DNA of 10,532 nt from Anaerolineae bacterium (GCA_003524705.1 DQGV01000353.1:1-10532); one strand, 5' to 3'. Counted from the stretch's first letter, positions 1 to 6,720 are shown. Notes: generated from the letters alone by a model not told the origin. Numbers and translations: made by a program.

Positions 1-1413
1 TTCATTTTGCAAACGTGCTCTAAATTTTTCAGATGTATTTTTTCCACCCTCGGACATTTCGACTAAAGGTGTTAAATCTTCCCACATGTTTAATGCTTGT
101 GCTAAAGGTTTTACTTCGTTCAACGTCCATTTGAGAAAATCGCGCATTGCAATTGGTTTACCTGTAAACGGATTTTCAATCTCAGCCCGCAGACTCGATT
201 TTGCGGCGAGGTTTTCGTTTTTACGAGCACGCTGTATGTCTTCAGAATCATATCGAAATGCTCGGGCAAATTGAACGTCAGAATAGAGGCGCAATAAAAG
301 TAAATGCTTGAGCGTCAGATTCGCAACATCAATATCTAAACTATGCCCGCCATCATCCACACGAACTTCCACACGACCCATTGGCAAATTAATGCGTGCC
401 ATCAAATTTTGTTTTTCAATTTGCAATGCCATCTCTTCGGGAGGCGGCGCTTCACCAACAGAAAACAAGCCGCGCGTATAAAGATGCGTTAACTCATCGC
501 TGGTTGTAGAAATTAAACGTTCAACAGGTTCAGCAAACGAACGCGCACGCACGGGAGTCCAATTGTTATTTCCAAAACGCACGCCGCGCCGAACAAGGTC
601 GTAAGAAATTTGCAAGTAATCATTGTATGAACGATATAAATCGGGCAAATCAACTTCACGCGGATTTGGAAAGGTGAGATTACGCACCGAATCATTTTCA
701 GTGAGGATGACAACCGCGCGTCCATCCTTGACCTGAGCCTGCATCGGGGTGGACGCCGCAGTTGCTATAAACAAACTTGAGAATGCGCGAAGCAAACGTG
801 TGGCTGTGATATAAAATTCGGATTTGAAATCATCAAGATGTTTATCGCCGCGTTCAGTGGCAGATAAGTGCATAAAATCCCATGTGAACATTGGGTCTGG
901 TAAAGATAAATTGCTATGAATGCCAGCGGTTGCTAATGTGCCACCATACAGGTCAACACATTTTTCAAGATAACGGCGTTTGGCAATTGACCAATTTCCA
1001 GGAATCGAATGATGACCAATATCGGTAAGAAACAAAAGATTGCCATGCCAATAATGCAAACGCTCGCCGAAATTTAATCCTGCTTTATGCAAAGCATTGA
1101 TTAACGATGCTTCCATAAGGCGTGCTTCGTAAATTGTTCCGCGTGGTGTATAAAACGGACGGGTTGCCCATTCAATCATCCAGTGAAAAACTTCCAGTTG
1201 ACTAAATTGTGCTTGCCATTGTGGAATCGATTCAGCACGTAGATAATCTACAAATGATTGTTGATTGGGTCCAACGCCCACAGTTAACAATGGACGTAGT
1301 TCTTCATCCAAAAGATTCCATTCTTGTTCAAAGCCATTGAGTCCGCTTTGTGGTTTTTCTTTGATAGATTGTTCGAGAGATAAAAGGTATTTGTCGGCGA
1401 ATTTTTGGGGCAT
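1..1413 (-). CDS. Glutamate-cysteine-ligase-like enzyme (GCS2-type carboxylate-amine ligase), 3' end outside window
   Basis: An uninterrupted reading frame of 471 codons runs from an ATG at 1413 to the left edge, so the C-terminus is missing. An AGGA site (1421-1424) seven bases upstream supports this start. Residues 24-36 (GLNGFEQEWNLLD) resemble the N-terminal Gly-x-Glu-x-Glu strand that holds metal/ATP in glutamate-cysteine ligases. Residues 162-171 (TAGIHSNLSL) resemble the family's Gly-Ile-His-x-x-Leu-Ser segment, and 120-142 is rich in His, Trp and Gly. The family is ATP-dependent and joins glutamate (or another carboxylate) to an amine, usually cysteine, in the cytoplasm. Whether this member makes gamma-glutamylcysteine cannot be judged, because Chloroflexota are not generally known for glutathione. 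There is no signal peptide. It lies 86 nt downstream of the propeller lipoprotein on the same strand, with no terminator between. Family recognition is from motifs only; the substrate is unknown. Confidence 0.68.
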   Translation of the reverse strand, partial: MPQKFADKYLLSLEQSIKEKPQSGLNGFEQEWNLLDEELRPLLTVGVGPNQQSFVDYLRAESIPQWQAQFSQLEVFHWMIEWATRPFYTPRGTIYEARLMEASLINALHKAGLNFGERLHYWHGNLLFLTDIGHHSIPGNWSIAKRRYLEKCVDLYGGTLATAGIHSNLSLPDPMFTWDFMHLSATERGDKHLDDFKSEFYITATRLLRAFSSLFIATAASTPMQAQVKDGRAVVILTENDSVRNLTFPNPREVDLPDLYRSYNDYLQISYDLVRRGVRFGNNNWTPVRARSFAEPVERLISTTSDELTHLYTRGLFSVGEAPPPEEMALQIEKQNLMARINLPMGRVEVRVDDGGHSLDIDVANLTLKHLLLLRLYSDVQFARAFRYDSEDIQRARKNENLAAKSSLRAEIENPFTGKPIAMRDFLKWTLNEVKPLAQALNMWEDLTPLVEMSEGGKNTSEKFRARLQNE

Positions 1414-1447
1414 GGTTGATTCCTAAATTTGAGTATGAGTTGCAAAT

Positions 1448-1488
1448 GAAAGAGGAAAGAAGAAAGATGGAAAGTGGTGAGTGGAAAG
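1448..1488 (+). repeat. Purine-rich GAAAG/GTGGAAAG short repeat tract
   Basis: This intergenic tract on the plus strand is almost purely purine and is built from degenerate GAAAG, GGAAAG and GTGGAAAG units. Its central part, AGAAAGATGGAAAGTGG, nearly matches the reverse complement of 2817-2835 (AGAAAGTAGAAAGTGG) on the other side of the lipoprotein gene. The two copies therefore form an imperfect inverted pair flanking 1500-2810. Its function is unknown. Confidence 0.5.
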
Positions 1489-1499
1489 CAAAATATTGA

Positions 1500-2810
1500 T
1501 TATTCATTTAATAGCTTATACCAGTTTGCTAATTCAGCAACCCATCCTTCTGTATTATCTTCAGTTTGGATTTTCCACCAGTAATAATTATCTGCATCAA
1601 CATATCCTTGAAGAACAGTAATGATTTCACCAGCAGAAAGTTTTTTGAGGACATTCGCATTTAAAGTGGGGTCAGTTCTCAAATTAATATTTTCTCCTAA
1701 GTCGGTAATAGTGTATTGTTTACCTATTTCCAAATTTGGAACAGGAGACCAAATGACTGTTAACAATGAAGCTATATTAGAGACAATCTCTTGCTCCTCA
1801 CCAAGCATATCTGTTAAGTAAATATCCCAATTTTCTTTTCCAATCACTTCATCACAGGGTAATACCGATCTTGCAAAAATCAATTTACTACCATCAGGTG
1901 ACCAATCAGGTGAAATTTCATGATACTCTGAGGAAGTAAGGTTTATTATTTTTTCAGTATTAATGTTGATTAAGGAAATATCAGAACACTTTGAATCATT
2001 TGAAGATGATACAAAAGCAATGTATTCATCATTTGGAGACCAAGAAATATCTAGTATTCCATAGTCTGATGGAATCTTGATTTGGTGCAGTGTTTCATCA
2101 GTGAGATCCATAATTGATAGAACCGAATCTTCTAGGTAGGCGATTTTATTCCCATCAGACGACCATGTTGCTACATAATTGTTGCCACTCGATGTAAGTC
2201 TCTTGGCTATTTCACCGCTATCAACATGAATAAGATATAAATCTGAACCATTTATCCCCATTGCAACAAGGAGATATTCTCCATTTGGAGACCATGCGAT
2301 ATCACGCTTGTTATAGCGCGGGTTATATGTCAGTCGCCGCAATTCTGTTCCATCTACTTTGACAATGTAGATATCCTCATAAGCATATAACCAAAATGGT
2401 TTCGAGAAATCATTACCAACGAAAGCAACCCAATGTCCATCAGGAGACCAAGTAATACTTGGATAGCTTAATGATATTGTTTGACCATCTATTTCATGGT
2501 CTTTATCAAAAATTGAAATCGTTTCGTTTGTTTGTAAATTTAACAAAATCAAATCATGCGTTGATGTAGCATCCACTTCTAAAGAACCTCTAACAAAAAG
2601 TAATTTTGTAGGAGGCACTAACGAGAGTTTTATTGGTGGAATCAATGTATTAGTGGATGTTGAGGAAATCAAAGTTGGAAGGATAGATGGTAGGTCAGTC
2701 GAAACCAAAGGCGTTTCAGTAGCATTTGAATTAGTTACACAGGAATTCAAATACAATAATGTTATCAAAACAAATTTAAGTAAAATAAATTTGCTTTTAG
2801 AAGGAATCAC
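1500..2810 (-). CDS. Lipoprotein with TolB-like (WD40/PD40) beta-propeller and C-terminal SH3b domain
   Basis: A 436-residue exported protein. The N-terminus is basic then hydrophobic (residues 5-20) and ends in a lipobox-like LNSC with Cys24 as the expected lipidated residue. The Asn at -2 is unusual but tolerated. A Ser/Thr/Pro-rich linker (about 25-68) follows. Six propeller-type repeats carry a WSPDG-like signature at residues 121, 173, 216, 257, 303 and 354, as in the TolB C-terminal propeller. Residues 367-430 form a bacterial SH3b domain (NLRTDPTLNANVLKKL, then YYWWKI and EGWV). Such proteins sit outside the membrane and usually bind proteins or wall polymers; no catalytic site is expected. 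The start is GTG at 2810, with only a weak GGAAA upstream that lies inside the purine-rich repeat. It begins 16 nt after the aminotransferase stop. It is more AT-rich than the genes on either side, which fits an inserted accessory gene. Confidence 0.85.
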   Translation of the reverse strand: MIPSKSKFILLKFVLITLLYLNSCVTNSNATETPLVSTDLPSILPTLISSTSTNTLIPPIKLSLVPPTKLLFVRGSLEVDATSTHDLILLNLQTNETISIFDKDHEIDGQTISLSYPSITWSPDGHWVAFVGNDFSKPFWLYAYEDIYIVKVDGTELRRLTYNPRYNKRDIAWSPNGEYLLVAMGINGSDLYLIHVDSGEIAKRLTSSGNNYVATWSSDGNKIAYLEDSVLSIMDLTDETLHQIKIPSDYGILDISWSPNDEYIAFVSSSNDSKCSDISLININTEKIINLTSSEYHEISPDWSPDGSKLIFARSVLPCDEVIGKENWDIYLTDMLGEEQEIVSNIASLLTVIWSPVPNLEIGKQYTITDLGENINLRTDPTLNANVLKKLSAGEIITVLQGYVDADNYYWWKIQTEDNTEGWVAELANWYKLLNE

Positions 2811-2816
2811 AATCTA

Positions 2817-2835
2817 TTTCCACTTTCTACTTTCT
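2817..2835 (-). repeat. Inverted partner of the purine-rich GAAAGTGG repeat
   Basis: Read on the minus strand this is AGAAAGTAGAAAGTGGAAA, closely matching the core of the tract at 1448-1488 in opposite orientation. It contains the TAG stop codon of the aminotransferase (2827-2829) and also supplies the only Shine-Dalgarno-like purines for the downstream lipoprotein, so both neighbouring gene ends are shaped by it. Confidence 0.45.
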
Positions 2836-4128
2836 AAGGCTATTCAACCCTTCCAACAATCTCCCAAACGCACCTTCGACTCGTTCCACAGGTGTTGCAT
2901 ACGAAAAACGAATCCACTCATTGCCGAACGGAGAGAAGAATGCTCCAGGCACAACGGCTACACCGTAATTTTCTGCAAGATATGCGCCGAGGGGTTCACT
3001 ATTATCCCAGCCTTTGGCTTGTAGATATTCCCCGACATTGATAAAAGCATAATATCCTTTGCCGATGATATGTTCCATTTCATTTTTCAACAATAAATTT
3101 TTCAACGCTTTACGGCTAATATTGGTCGGCTCAATGATGGTTTTTGCGGCTTCTGCAAATCCCATTTCATAAGCCGCCATGGCAACTGCCAAAGAGAAAA
3201 ACGGCGGAATGACTCCATGCGATGCACGCGCCATAATAAATTTAATAACATTTTCATCGGCAATCAAATGACAATTACGAATGTTTGATCCACCTAATGA
3301 TTTTGTGATGCCATCCAAAAACATTAATCGCTTTCTTTCTTCGGGAGTAAAAAACTTGAGGAAAGAATTTAAATCCATTGGGGATTCGTCTGTGACGTAG
3401 TGATACATCCAATCAAAAAATACAAATGCCACACCTGCTTCTAAAGCAGTTTTAGCAAGTGAAACTTGTTTTTCGACTGAAATCGTCAAACCTGTTGGGT
3501 TATCTGGATTTGTAATCACCAAGCTAGCAATTTTTCTGCCTTTGGATTCGGCAAACTTAACGCTTTCACGAATCGCATCTTCTGAATATGCCCAACCTTC
3601 GGCAGGGTCACCTGGACTCCACAAAACATTTGCACCGACTCCGTATGGTCCCCAATTGTATGTAATCCACGGCACACGTGAGACCATGATTAAGTCACCT
3701 TGGCGACCGTGGCCAAGAGCAAGCATGGCTTGATAGGCTTTGACTAAAGCATCACGTCCGCCAGTTGTTCCCATCACATTGGCTGTTCCCCAACCAGATG
3801 AAGAATCTAATTTCCAATATTGTTCAATGACCGCTTTGCGATATGCTTCGGTGCCAAAAGGCATATCATAAGCCGTACCATGTTCCAGTTGAAGTTGAAG
3901 CGCGCGTTCCAAAATCGGTTTGGGAGTCCCAGGTAATGATGCGCCGCCATCACCTTGTGATGCGTCAAATATTTTGGCATTTGGATTCTTTTCTAAATAT
4001 GTTTTCAAAGATTTATTAATCAAAAACATACGAGAAGGTGGAATATCTGCCATGTGACGCAAATGGTCACTGACTGGGATTAAGTATTTTTCATCAAGTG
4101 CAAGAACTGGCGTGGCGTTAGAAATCAT
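2827..4128 (-). CDS. PLP-dependent aminotransferase, class I/II
   Basis: A cytoplasmic 433-residue fold-type I aminotransferase that moves an amino group between an amino acid and a 2-oxo acid. Visible landmarks are: GTTGGRDAL (119-127), the cofactor phosphate-binding region; TNPDNPTG (206-213), the family signature with Asn210; FFDWMY, with Asp239 expected to contact the PLP ring nitrogen; DGITKSLGG, with Lys276 as the Schiff-base lysine; and WIRFSYA, with Arg407 as the expected substrate-carboxylate arginine. Length is normal for the family. The ATG at 4128 is fixed by a strong AAGGAG (4134-4139). Substrate specificity cannot be read; aspartate/aromatic-type enzymes share all of these residues. 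A terminator hairpin lies immediately before the ribosome binding site, so transcription must initiate upstream and read through it. The last residues (LRK) are encoded inside a short purine-rich repeat, so the natural C-terminus may have been altered. Confidence 0.92.
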   Translation of the reverse strand: MISNATPVLALDEKYLIPVSDHLRHMADIPPSRMFLINKSLKTYLEKNPNAKIFDASQGDGGASLPGTPKPILERALQLQLEHGTAYDMPFGTEAYRKAVIEQYWKLDSSSGWGTANVMGTTGGRDALVKAYQAMLALGHGRQGDLIMVSRVPWITYNWGPYGVGANVLWSPGDPAEGWAYSEDAIRESVKFAESKGRKIASLVITNPDNPTGLTISVEKQVSLAKTALEAGVAFVFFDWMYHYVTDESPMDLNSFLKFFTPEERKRLMFLDGITKSLGGSNIRNCHLIADENVIKFIMARASHGVIPPFFSLAVAMAAYEMGFAEAAKTIIEPTNISRKALKNLLLKNEMEHIIGKGYYAFINVGEYLQAKGWDNSEPLGAYLAENYGVAVVPGAFFSPFGNEWIRFSYATPVERVEGAFGRLLEGLNSLRK

Positions 4129-4140
4129 ATCTTCTCCTTA

Positions 4141-4169
4141 AGAAAAACGCCCCGAGATTCGGGGCGTTT
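4141..4169 (-). terminator. Intrinsic terminator just upstream of the aminotransferase ribosome binding site
   Basis: A perfect 11-bp stem (AAACGCCCCGA with TCGGGGCGTTT, 4145-4155 and 4159-4169) has a 3-base loop and, on the minus strand, is followed by TTTTTCT. It ends the VOC transcript. It also sits only a few bases before the AAGGAG of the aminotransferase, so it is inside that gene's leader unless transcription starts within a handful of bases. That position is typical of an attenuator. Confidence 0.85.
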
Positions 4170-4264
4170 GGTGTACTTCGTTAGTATGAACTTTGTGTTT
4201 GTTCACCTTGCAACCACCAACGCCCAGCCACATAATTTGTGACGGTATGATTATCGTTGGTAGT
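4159..4264 (-). promoter_or_regulatory. Candidate attenuator leader with mutually exclusive hairpins
   Basis: On the minus-strand RNA, three alternative pairings can be drawn. Arm 1 (4255-4264, ACUACCAACG) pairs with arm 2 (4213-4222, CGUUGGUGGU) over 10 bp with one G-U. Arm 2 (4217-4225, GGGCGUUGG) can instead pair with arm 3 (4162-4171, CCAAACGCCC) over 9 bp with one bulged A. Arm 3 is the 5' side of the terminator stem. Arms 1:2 and 2:3 overlap by six bases, and 2:3 and the terminator also exclude one another. This is the classic attenuator geometry. The pairings are drawn by eye and not energy-ranked; the 2:3 helix is weaker than the terminator. What would sense the signal is inferred only. 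Confidence 0.35.
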
Positions 4265-4282
4265 AGTATTACAAATAAACAT
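4181..4282 (-). other. Short ORF (33 codons), possible leader peptide or gene remnant
   Basis: ATG at 4282 to TAA at 4181 encodes 33 residues with three consecutive Thr codons (ACT ACT ACC, 4259-4267) in a Thr/Asn-rich first half, and a tandem Trp pair (RWWL) further on. No Shine-Dalgarno is present, but the candidate promoter at 4291-4319 would place the RNA start two or three bases before the ATG, so translation could be leaderless. The Thr codons overlap arm 1 of the possible attenuator. Alternatively this is the decayed 3' end of a lost gene, since a terminator follows 12 bases after the stop. I do not recognise the peptide. Confidence 0.25.
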
Positions 4283-4290
4283 TGGGCGCA

Positions 4291-4319
4291 AGCATACCAC
4301 CCTGATTATGTTGCGTCAA
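4291..4319 (-). promoter_or_regulatory. Candidate sigma-70-type promoter for the aminotransferase leader
   Basis: On the minus strand TTGACG (4314-4319) and TATGCT (4291-4296) are separated by 17 bases. The -35 matches 5 of 6 and the -10 matches 4 of 6 consensus bases. It lies between the VOC stop codon and the terminator, and is the best visible promoter for an aminotransferase transcript with a leader of about 155 nt. Confidence 0.4.
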
Positions 4320-4326
4320 GAAGAAA

Positions 4327-4686
4327 TTATCTTTTCATACTTTTATAAATCGCAACCCGATTACCGCTTGGGTCTTCAAAGACAGCATACCAACCCATGC
4401 CAGGAATTTCAGTCTTGGCTTTAATCACAGTGCCACCACCAGAAGTAATGTTTTTCAAGTCCGCTTCAATATCATCACTATCAATATATACGAGTATCTT
4501 CCCAGCCGCATTCTCGTCATCAAGTTTAACAAAGCCTCCACCACTTTCACCACCATCTGACCACATGGTGTAATCAAACTCTTCCATGTGTTGCATCTTC
4601 CAGCCGAAGACAGATTCATAAAACTTTGCGGAGGCTTTTGAATCAGCAACTGGGATTTCAATATGAACAACATTTCTTTTAGACAT
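4327..4686 (-). CDS. VOC-superfamily (glyoxalase/bleomycin-resistance-like) protein
   Basis: A 119-residue single-module protein of the vicinal-oxygen-chelate fold with two beta-alpha-beta-beta-beta repeats. The first starts at VVHIEIPVAD (6-15) followed by SAKFYESVFGWK (19-30); the second starts at KILVYIDSDDIEA (63-75) and ends in FEDPSGNRVAIYK (103-115). His8 occupies the usual first metal-ligand position. The final strand ends in Ala-Ile-Tyr-Lys where metal-dependent members often have a Glu, so metal binding is uncertain and this may be a ligand-binding member instead of an active lyase or dioxygenase. Such proteins act as dimers in the cytoplasm. The ATG at 4686 follows a strong AAGGAG (4693-4698) with a 6-base spacer. 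It has its own near-consensus promoter and is followed by an intrinsic terminator, so it can be monocistronic. The substrate is unknown. Confidence 0.88.
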   Translation of the reverse strand: MSKRNVVHIEIPVADSKASAKFYESVFGWKMQHMEEFDYTMWSDGGESGGGFVKLDDENAAGKILVYIDSDDIEADLKNITSGGGTVIKAKTEIPGMGWYAVFEDPSGNRVAIYKSMKR

Positions 4687-4719
4687 GAGATTCTCCTTTT
4701 TACAAATGACGACAAATTT

Positions 4720-4748
4720 ATATTAGAACAAATTTTCTGGAATGTCAA
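4720..4748 (-). promoter_or_regulatory. Near-consensus sigma-70 promoter of the VOC gene
   Basis: On the minus strand a perfect -35 TTGACA (4743-4748) and a 5-of-6 -10 TAATAT (4720-4725) are separated by exactly 17 bases. Transcription would begin near 4713, giving a leader of about 27 nt that carries the AAGGAG site. Confidence 0.8.
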
Positions 4749-4820
4749 CCCCTAAATTGATGATTAACCGCCTCATCCTTGATTTATGCCTGCTCAACCC
4801 TTTCAGCAGATTCCTATCCC

Positions 4821-4856
4821 AAAATAAAAACAGACCTCCAAATTGGAGGTCTGTTT
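4821..4856 (-). terminator. Intrinsic terminator after the small secreted protein gene
   Basis: A perfect 13-bp stem (AAACAGACCTCCA at 4828-4840 with TGGAGGTCTGTTT at 4844-4856) has a 3-base loop and is followed on the minus strand by TTATTTT. It lies 17 bases past the stop codon at 4874. Some plus-strand activity cannot be excluded, but no plus-strand gene leads into it. Confidence 0.85.
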
Positions 4857-4873
4857 AAGATTCTTCCTAATTA

Positions 4874-5470
4874 CTAACTCGGGCAAACACCATAATAAGC
4901 ATTACCTACAACAGGGTTAGCGTAACATTGTGGGCTATTTGGCAAAAACTCGTAGTCAGAAGGAAATCCCAAATCTGGGTTCACATAGTCCTCAAGAAGG
5001 TCACCATAATTGGCAGGTGCATCTTGGCAATGGGTTTCAAACTGTTGCCAAGAATGTGTTTCTGAACTTTCGTCATAATAAACATCGTAAACGCCATAAC
5101 AATACTCCGATGATTCACTTGCCTCTGCACTTCCTCTTTCAGGAACAAATGCCCAGAAAATAAAACCACCTATATTAACCGTCACATATTGCCCAGCAGT
5201 TGCTCGAGAGGTTGTACATTGCAAGACAGACCCTTCTAAATGGCAACCCATTGGGAATTTCTCATCCGCAAAAAACACAAAACCGTTCTTGAAATCGGAT
5301 TTTGAAAATTCCCCAACTATATCAAAAACAAAAATGACATCACCATTCACATCATTACGGACTTCTCTTAATGTTAGATAGCCATCTGCTAATGGGGCGG
5401 CAAGGACAGTACCAGTTGTGAGTACGAGCAAAGAAAGTAGAGTAATAAGAGTAAATAATGCCTTTTTCAT
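4874..5470 (-). CDS. Secreted cysteine-containing protein of unknown function
   Basis: A 198-residue protein with a clear Sec signal peptide: MKKALF, a Leu/Thr-rich hydrophobic core to about residue 19, and a probable signal peptidase I cleavage after VLA at Ala24. No lipobox is present, so it should be released or held by other contacts. The mature part has six cysteines (76, 85, 124, 148, 182, 196), an even number that would allow three disulfides. It is rich in Tyr, Asp and Glu, especially between 115 and 165, and so acidic. Residues 30-110 alternate in a beta-strand-like pattern. I do not recognise the family. The ATG at 5470 has AAGGAG (5476-5481) five bases upstream. The gene is monocistronic, with a TATAAT promoter element upstream and its own terminator downstream, and diverges from the acyltransferase. 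Confidence 0.8.
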   Translation of the reverse strand: MKKALFTLITLLSLLVLTTGTVLAAPLADGYLTLREVRNDVNGDVIFVFDIVGEFSKSDFKNGFVFFADEKFPMGCHLEGSVLQCTTSRATAGQYVTVNIGGFIFWAFVPERGSAEASESSEYCYGVYDVYYDESSETHSWQQFETHCQDAPANYGDLLEDYVNPDLGFPSDYEFLPNSPQCYANPVVGNAYYGVCPS

Positions 5471-5496
5471 ACAATCTCCTTTTGGAATTTAGGGGA

Positions 5497-5525
5497 ATTA
5501 TAAATCCATGCTTGTAAATTTGAAA
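5497..5525 (-). promoter_or_regulatory. Promoter candidate for the secreted protein gene
   Basis: On the minus strand a perfect TATAAT (5497-5502) lies 17 bases from TTTCAA (5520-5525), which matches only 3 of 6 bases of a -35 consensus. The start point would be near 5490, about 20 nt before the gene. The -10 is convincing, the -35 is not. Confidence 0.5.
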
Positions 5526-5549
5526 AGCGAAAACATTGCAAAATAAGGT

Positions 5550-5577
5550 GTGACATAAGTACTAGGGTTTGTAATAT
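5550..5577 (+). promoter_or_regulatory. Promoter candidate for the acyltransferase
   Basis: On the plus strand GTGACA (5550-5555, 5 of 6) and TAATAT (5572-5577, 5 of 6) are separated by 16 bases, with the ATG 26 bases beyond. It faces away from the 5497-5525 promoter, so the 133-base gap between the genes holds divergent promoters. Confidence 0.5.
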
Positions 5578-5603
5578 CACTTCTATTTGGGTAAGATTAA
5601 GAT

Positions 5604-6680
5604 ATGACAGAAAAAAACGCAAGTCAAGGTTTTTATTACCCGCAATTAGACGGCTTGCGTTTTTTTGCCTTTTTGTTGGTGTTTATTCATAATGCACCTC
5701 ATTTAGAATCCGTTGCTATTTGGAAGTCGCTCCATGAATATGGTTGGATTGGGGTAGATATATTTTTTTGTCTATCTGCGTTCTTAATTACAAAATTACT
5801 TATGCTTGAATATAACCAGTCTAAGACTATAAAAAAATGGGATTTCTACATAAGAAGGGTTCTAAAGATTTACCCTATTTATTTACTATATATTCTTATC
5901 GCTTTATTTCTTTCTTATAAAAAAACAGGTTGGGATCAAATTACTCTACAAATTCTAAGTCTATTTACTTTTACATTCAATTATGTATATATTCTTATTT
6001 TCCCTAAGGCCGTGGTTTTATTTGTACATTTGTGGACTATTTCTTTTGAAGCACAATTTTACTTAATTGCACCTTATCTTGTTAAGTATATAAAAGAAAT
6101 TCCAAATAAAACAAAATGGATATTATTTATTCTAATTCTAATAGCAGGACTATTAATTCGCACAATATTGATTCAGAATAAACTTTACTATCCTGTAATT
6201 TATTTGTTACCTTTTTCACACCTTGATGCCATGTTAGGAGGAATAATAATCGGGTCAGGTATTGCAGACAAAATAATCAATAAAACGACAACTTTTATAT
6301 ATTTGTTTTTAATACTTTTAATTAGTTATTCAATTTCTTATTTACCAAATATAAATGAATATAAATTGGGGTTGATTCTAACTTATTTGTTTTCGGGAAT
6401 TTTATCCACGTTGATTATTGCTATGTTTTCAAAAAACGGAACGTCTATTCTTATTAAACTATTCTCTCTTCCTTTATTTGTATACTTGGGGAAAATTTCT
6501 TATGGATTATATATTTTTCATTTACTTGGCAATTCGATAACGAGAGAATTCTTGCCAATAAGCCATATTTCAATTGTATTTCCTATTGGTTTAATTTCAA
6601 CAATTTTCCTTGCAAGCCTTTCATATTACTCGATTGAAAAATATTTTAGAGCAATATCAACTAGGTATAAAATTACTTAA
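5604..6680 (+). CDS. Acyltransferase 3 family membrane protein (OafA/YrhL-like)
   Basis: A 358-residue integral membrane protein with about ten hydrophobic segments. Family landmarks are in order: QLDGLRFFAFLLVFIHN (14-30) with the conserved His29 of the first membrane segment; GWIGVDIFFCLSAFLIT (47-63), the G-V-D-x-FF-x-LS-x-F signature; FYIRRVLKIYPIY (81-93), the Arg-rich cytoplasmic motif; and HLWTISFEAQFY (142-153), matching the H-x-W-S-x-x-x-E-x-Q-F-Y segment. These enzymes O-acylate (usually O-acetylate) sugars of surface polysaccharides, lipids or exported glycans. There is no fused C-terminal SGNH domain. The acceptor is unknown and no glycan-synthesis genes lie nearby. It is the only plus-strand gene, is far more AT-rich than its neighbours (some 60-base blocks are near 20% GC), and has a weak ribosome binding site. 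These features suggest horizontal acquisition. Confidence 0.92.
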   Translation: MTEKNASQGFYYPQLDGLRFFAFLLVFIHNAPHLESVAIWKSLHEYGWIGVDIFFCLSAFLITKLLMLEYNQSKTIKKWDFYIRRVLKIYPIYLLYILIALFLSYKKTGWDQITLQILSLFTFTFNYVYILIFPKAVVLFVHLWTISFEAQFYLIAPYLVKYIKEIPNKTKWILFILILIAGLLIRTILIQNKLYYPVIYLLPFSHLDAMLGGIIIGSGIADKIINKTTTFIYLFLILLISYSISYLPNINEYKLGLILTYLFSGILSTLIIAMFSKNGTSILIKLFSLPLFVYLGKISYGLYIFHLLGNSITREFLPISHISIVFPIGLISTIFLASLSYYSIEKYFRAISTRYKIT

Positions 6681-6720
6681 ATAATAAAAATCCGCCAAAG
6701 CTGGCGGATTTTTATTATTT
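6679..6720. terminator. Bidirectional intrinsic terminator between convergent genes
   Basis: The stem core AAAAATCCGCCA/TGGCGGATTTTT extends through AATAAT/ATTATT to about 19 bp with a 4-base loop (6698-6701). A-rich and T-rich arms on both sides give a U-run in either direction. It separates the acyltransferase (stop at 6680) from the SUMF1-like lipoprotein (stop at 6720), and the stem touches both stop codons. Confidence 0.9.

Noticed and set aside
86..725. Short frames on both strands inside the left-edge gene
   Set aside because: The continuous 471-codon minus-strand frame with GCS-like motifs explains this region; the short frames are shadows.
4290..4312. AGGGTGGTA on the minus strand resembling the start of a T-box antiterminator sequence (AGGGTGGNACCGCG)
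   Set aside because: The match breaks after nine bases, it lies over 120 bases upstream of the terminator instead of beside it, and no specifier stem is visible. It probably lies in the promoter region.
4269..4329. Second short open stretch on the minus strand, in another frame, just after the VOC stop (reads NQGGMLAPNVYL before a stop)
   Set aside because: It could be part of a frameshifted gene remnant with the 33-codon ORF, but it is about 20 residues, lacks a start and has no recognisable similarity.
4455..4748. 97-codon minus-strand frame overlapping the VOC gene
   Set aside because: It is an out-of-frame shadow of the VOC gene; its start overlaps the -35 promoter element and it has no ribosome binding site.
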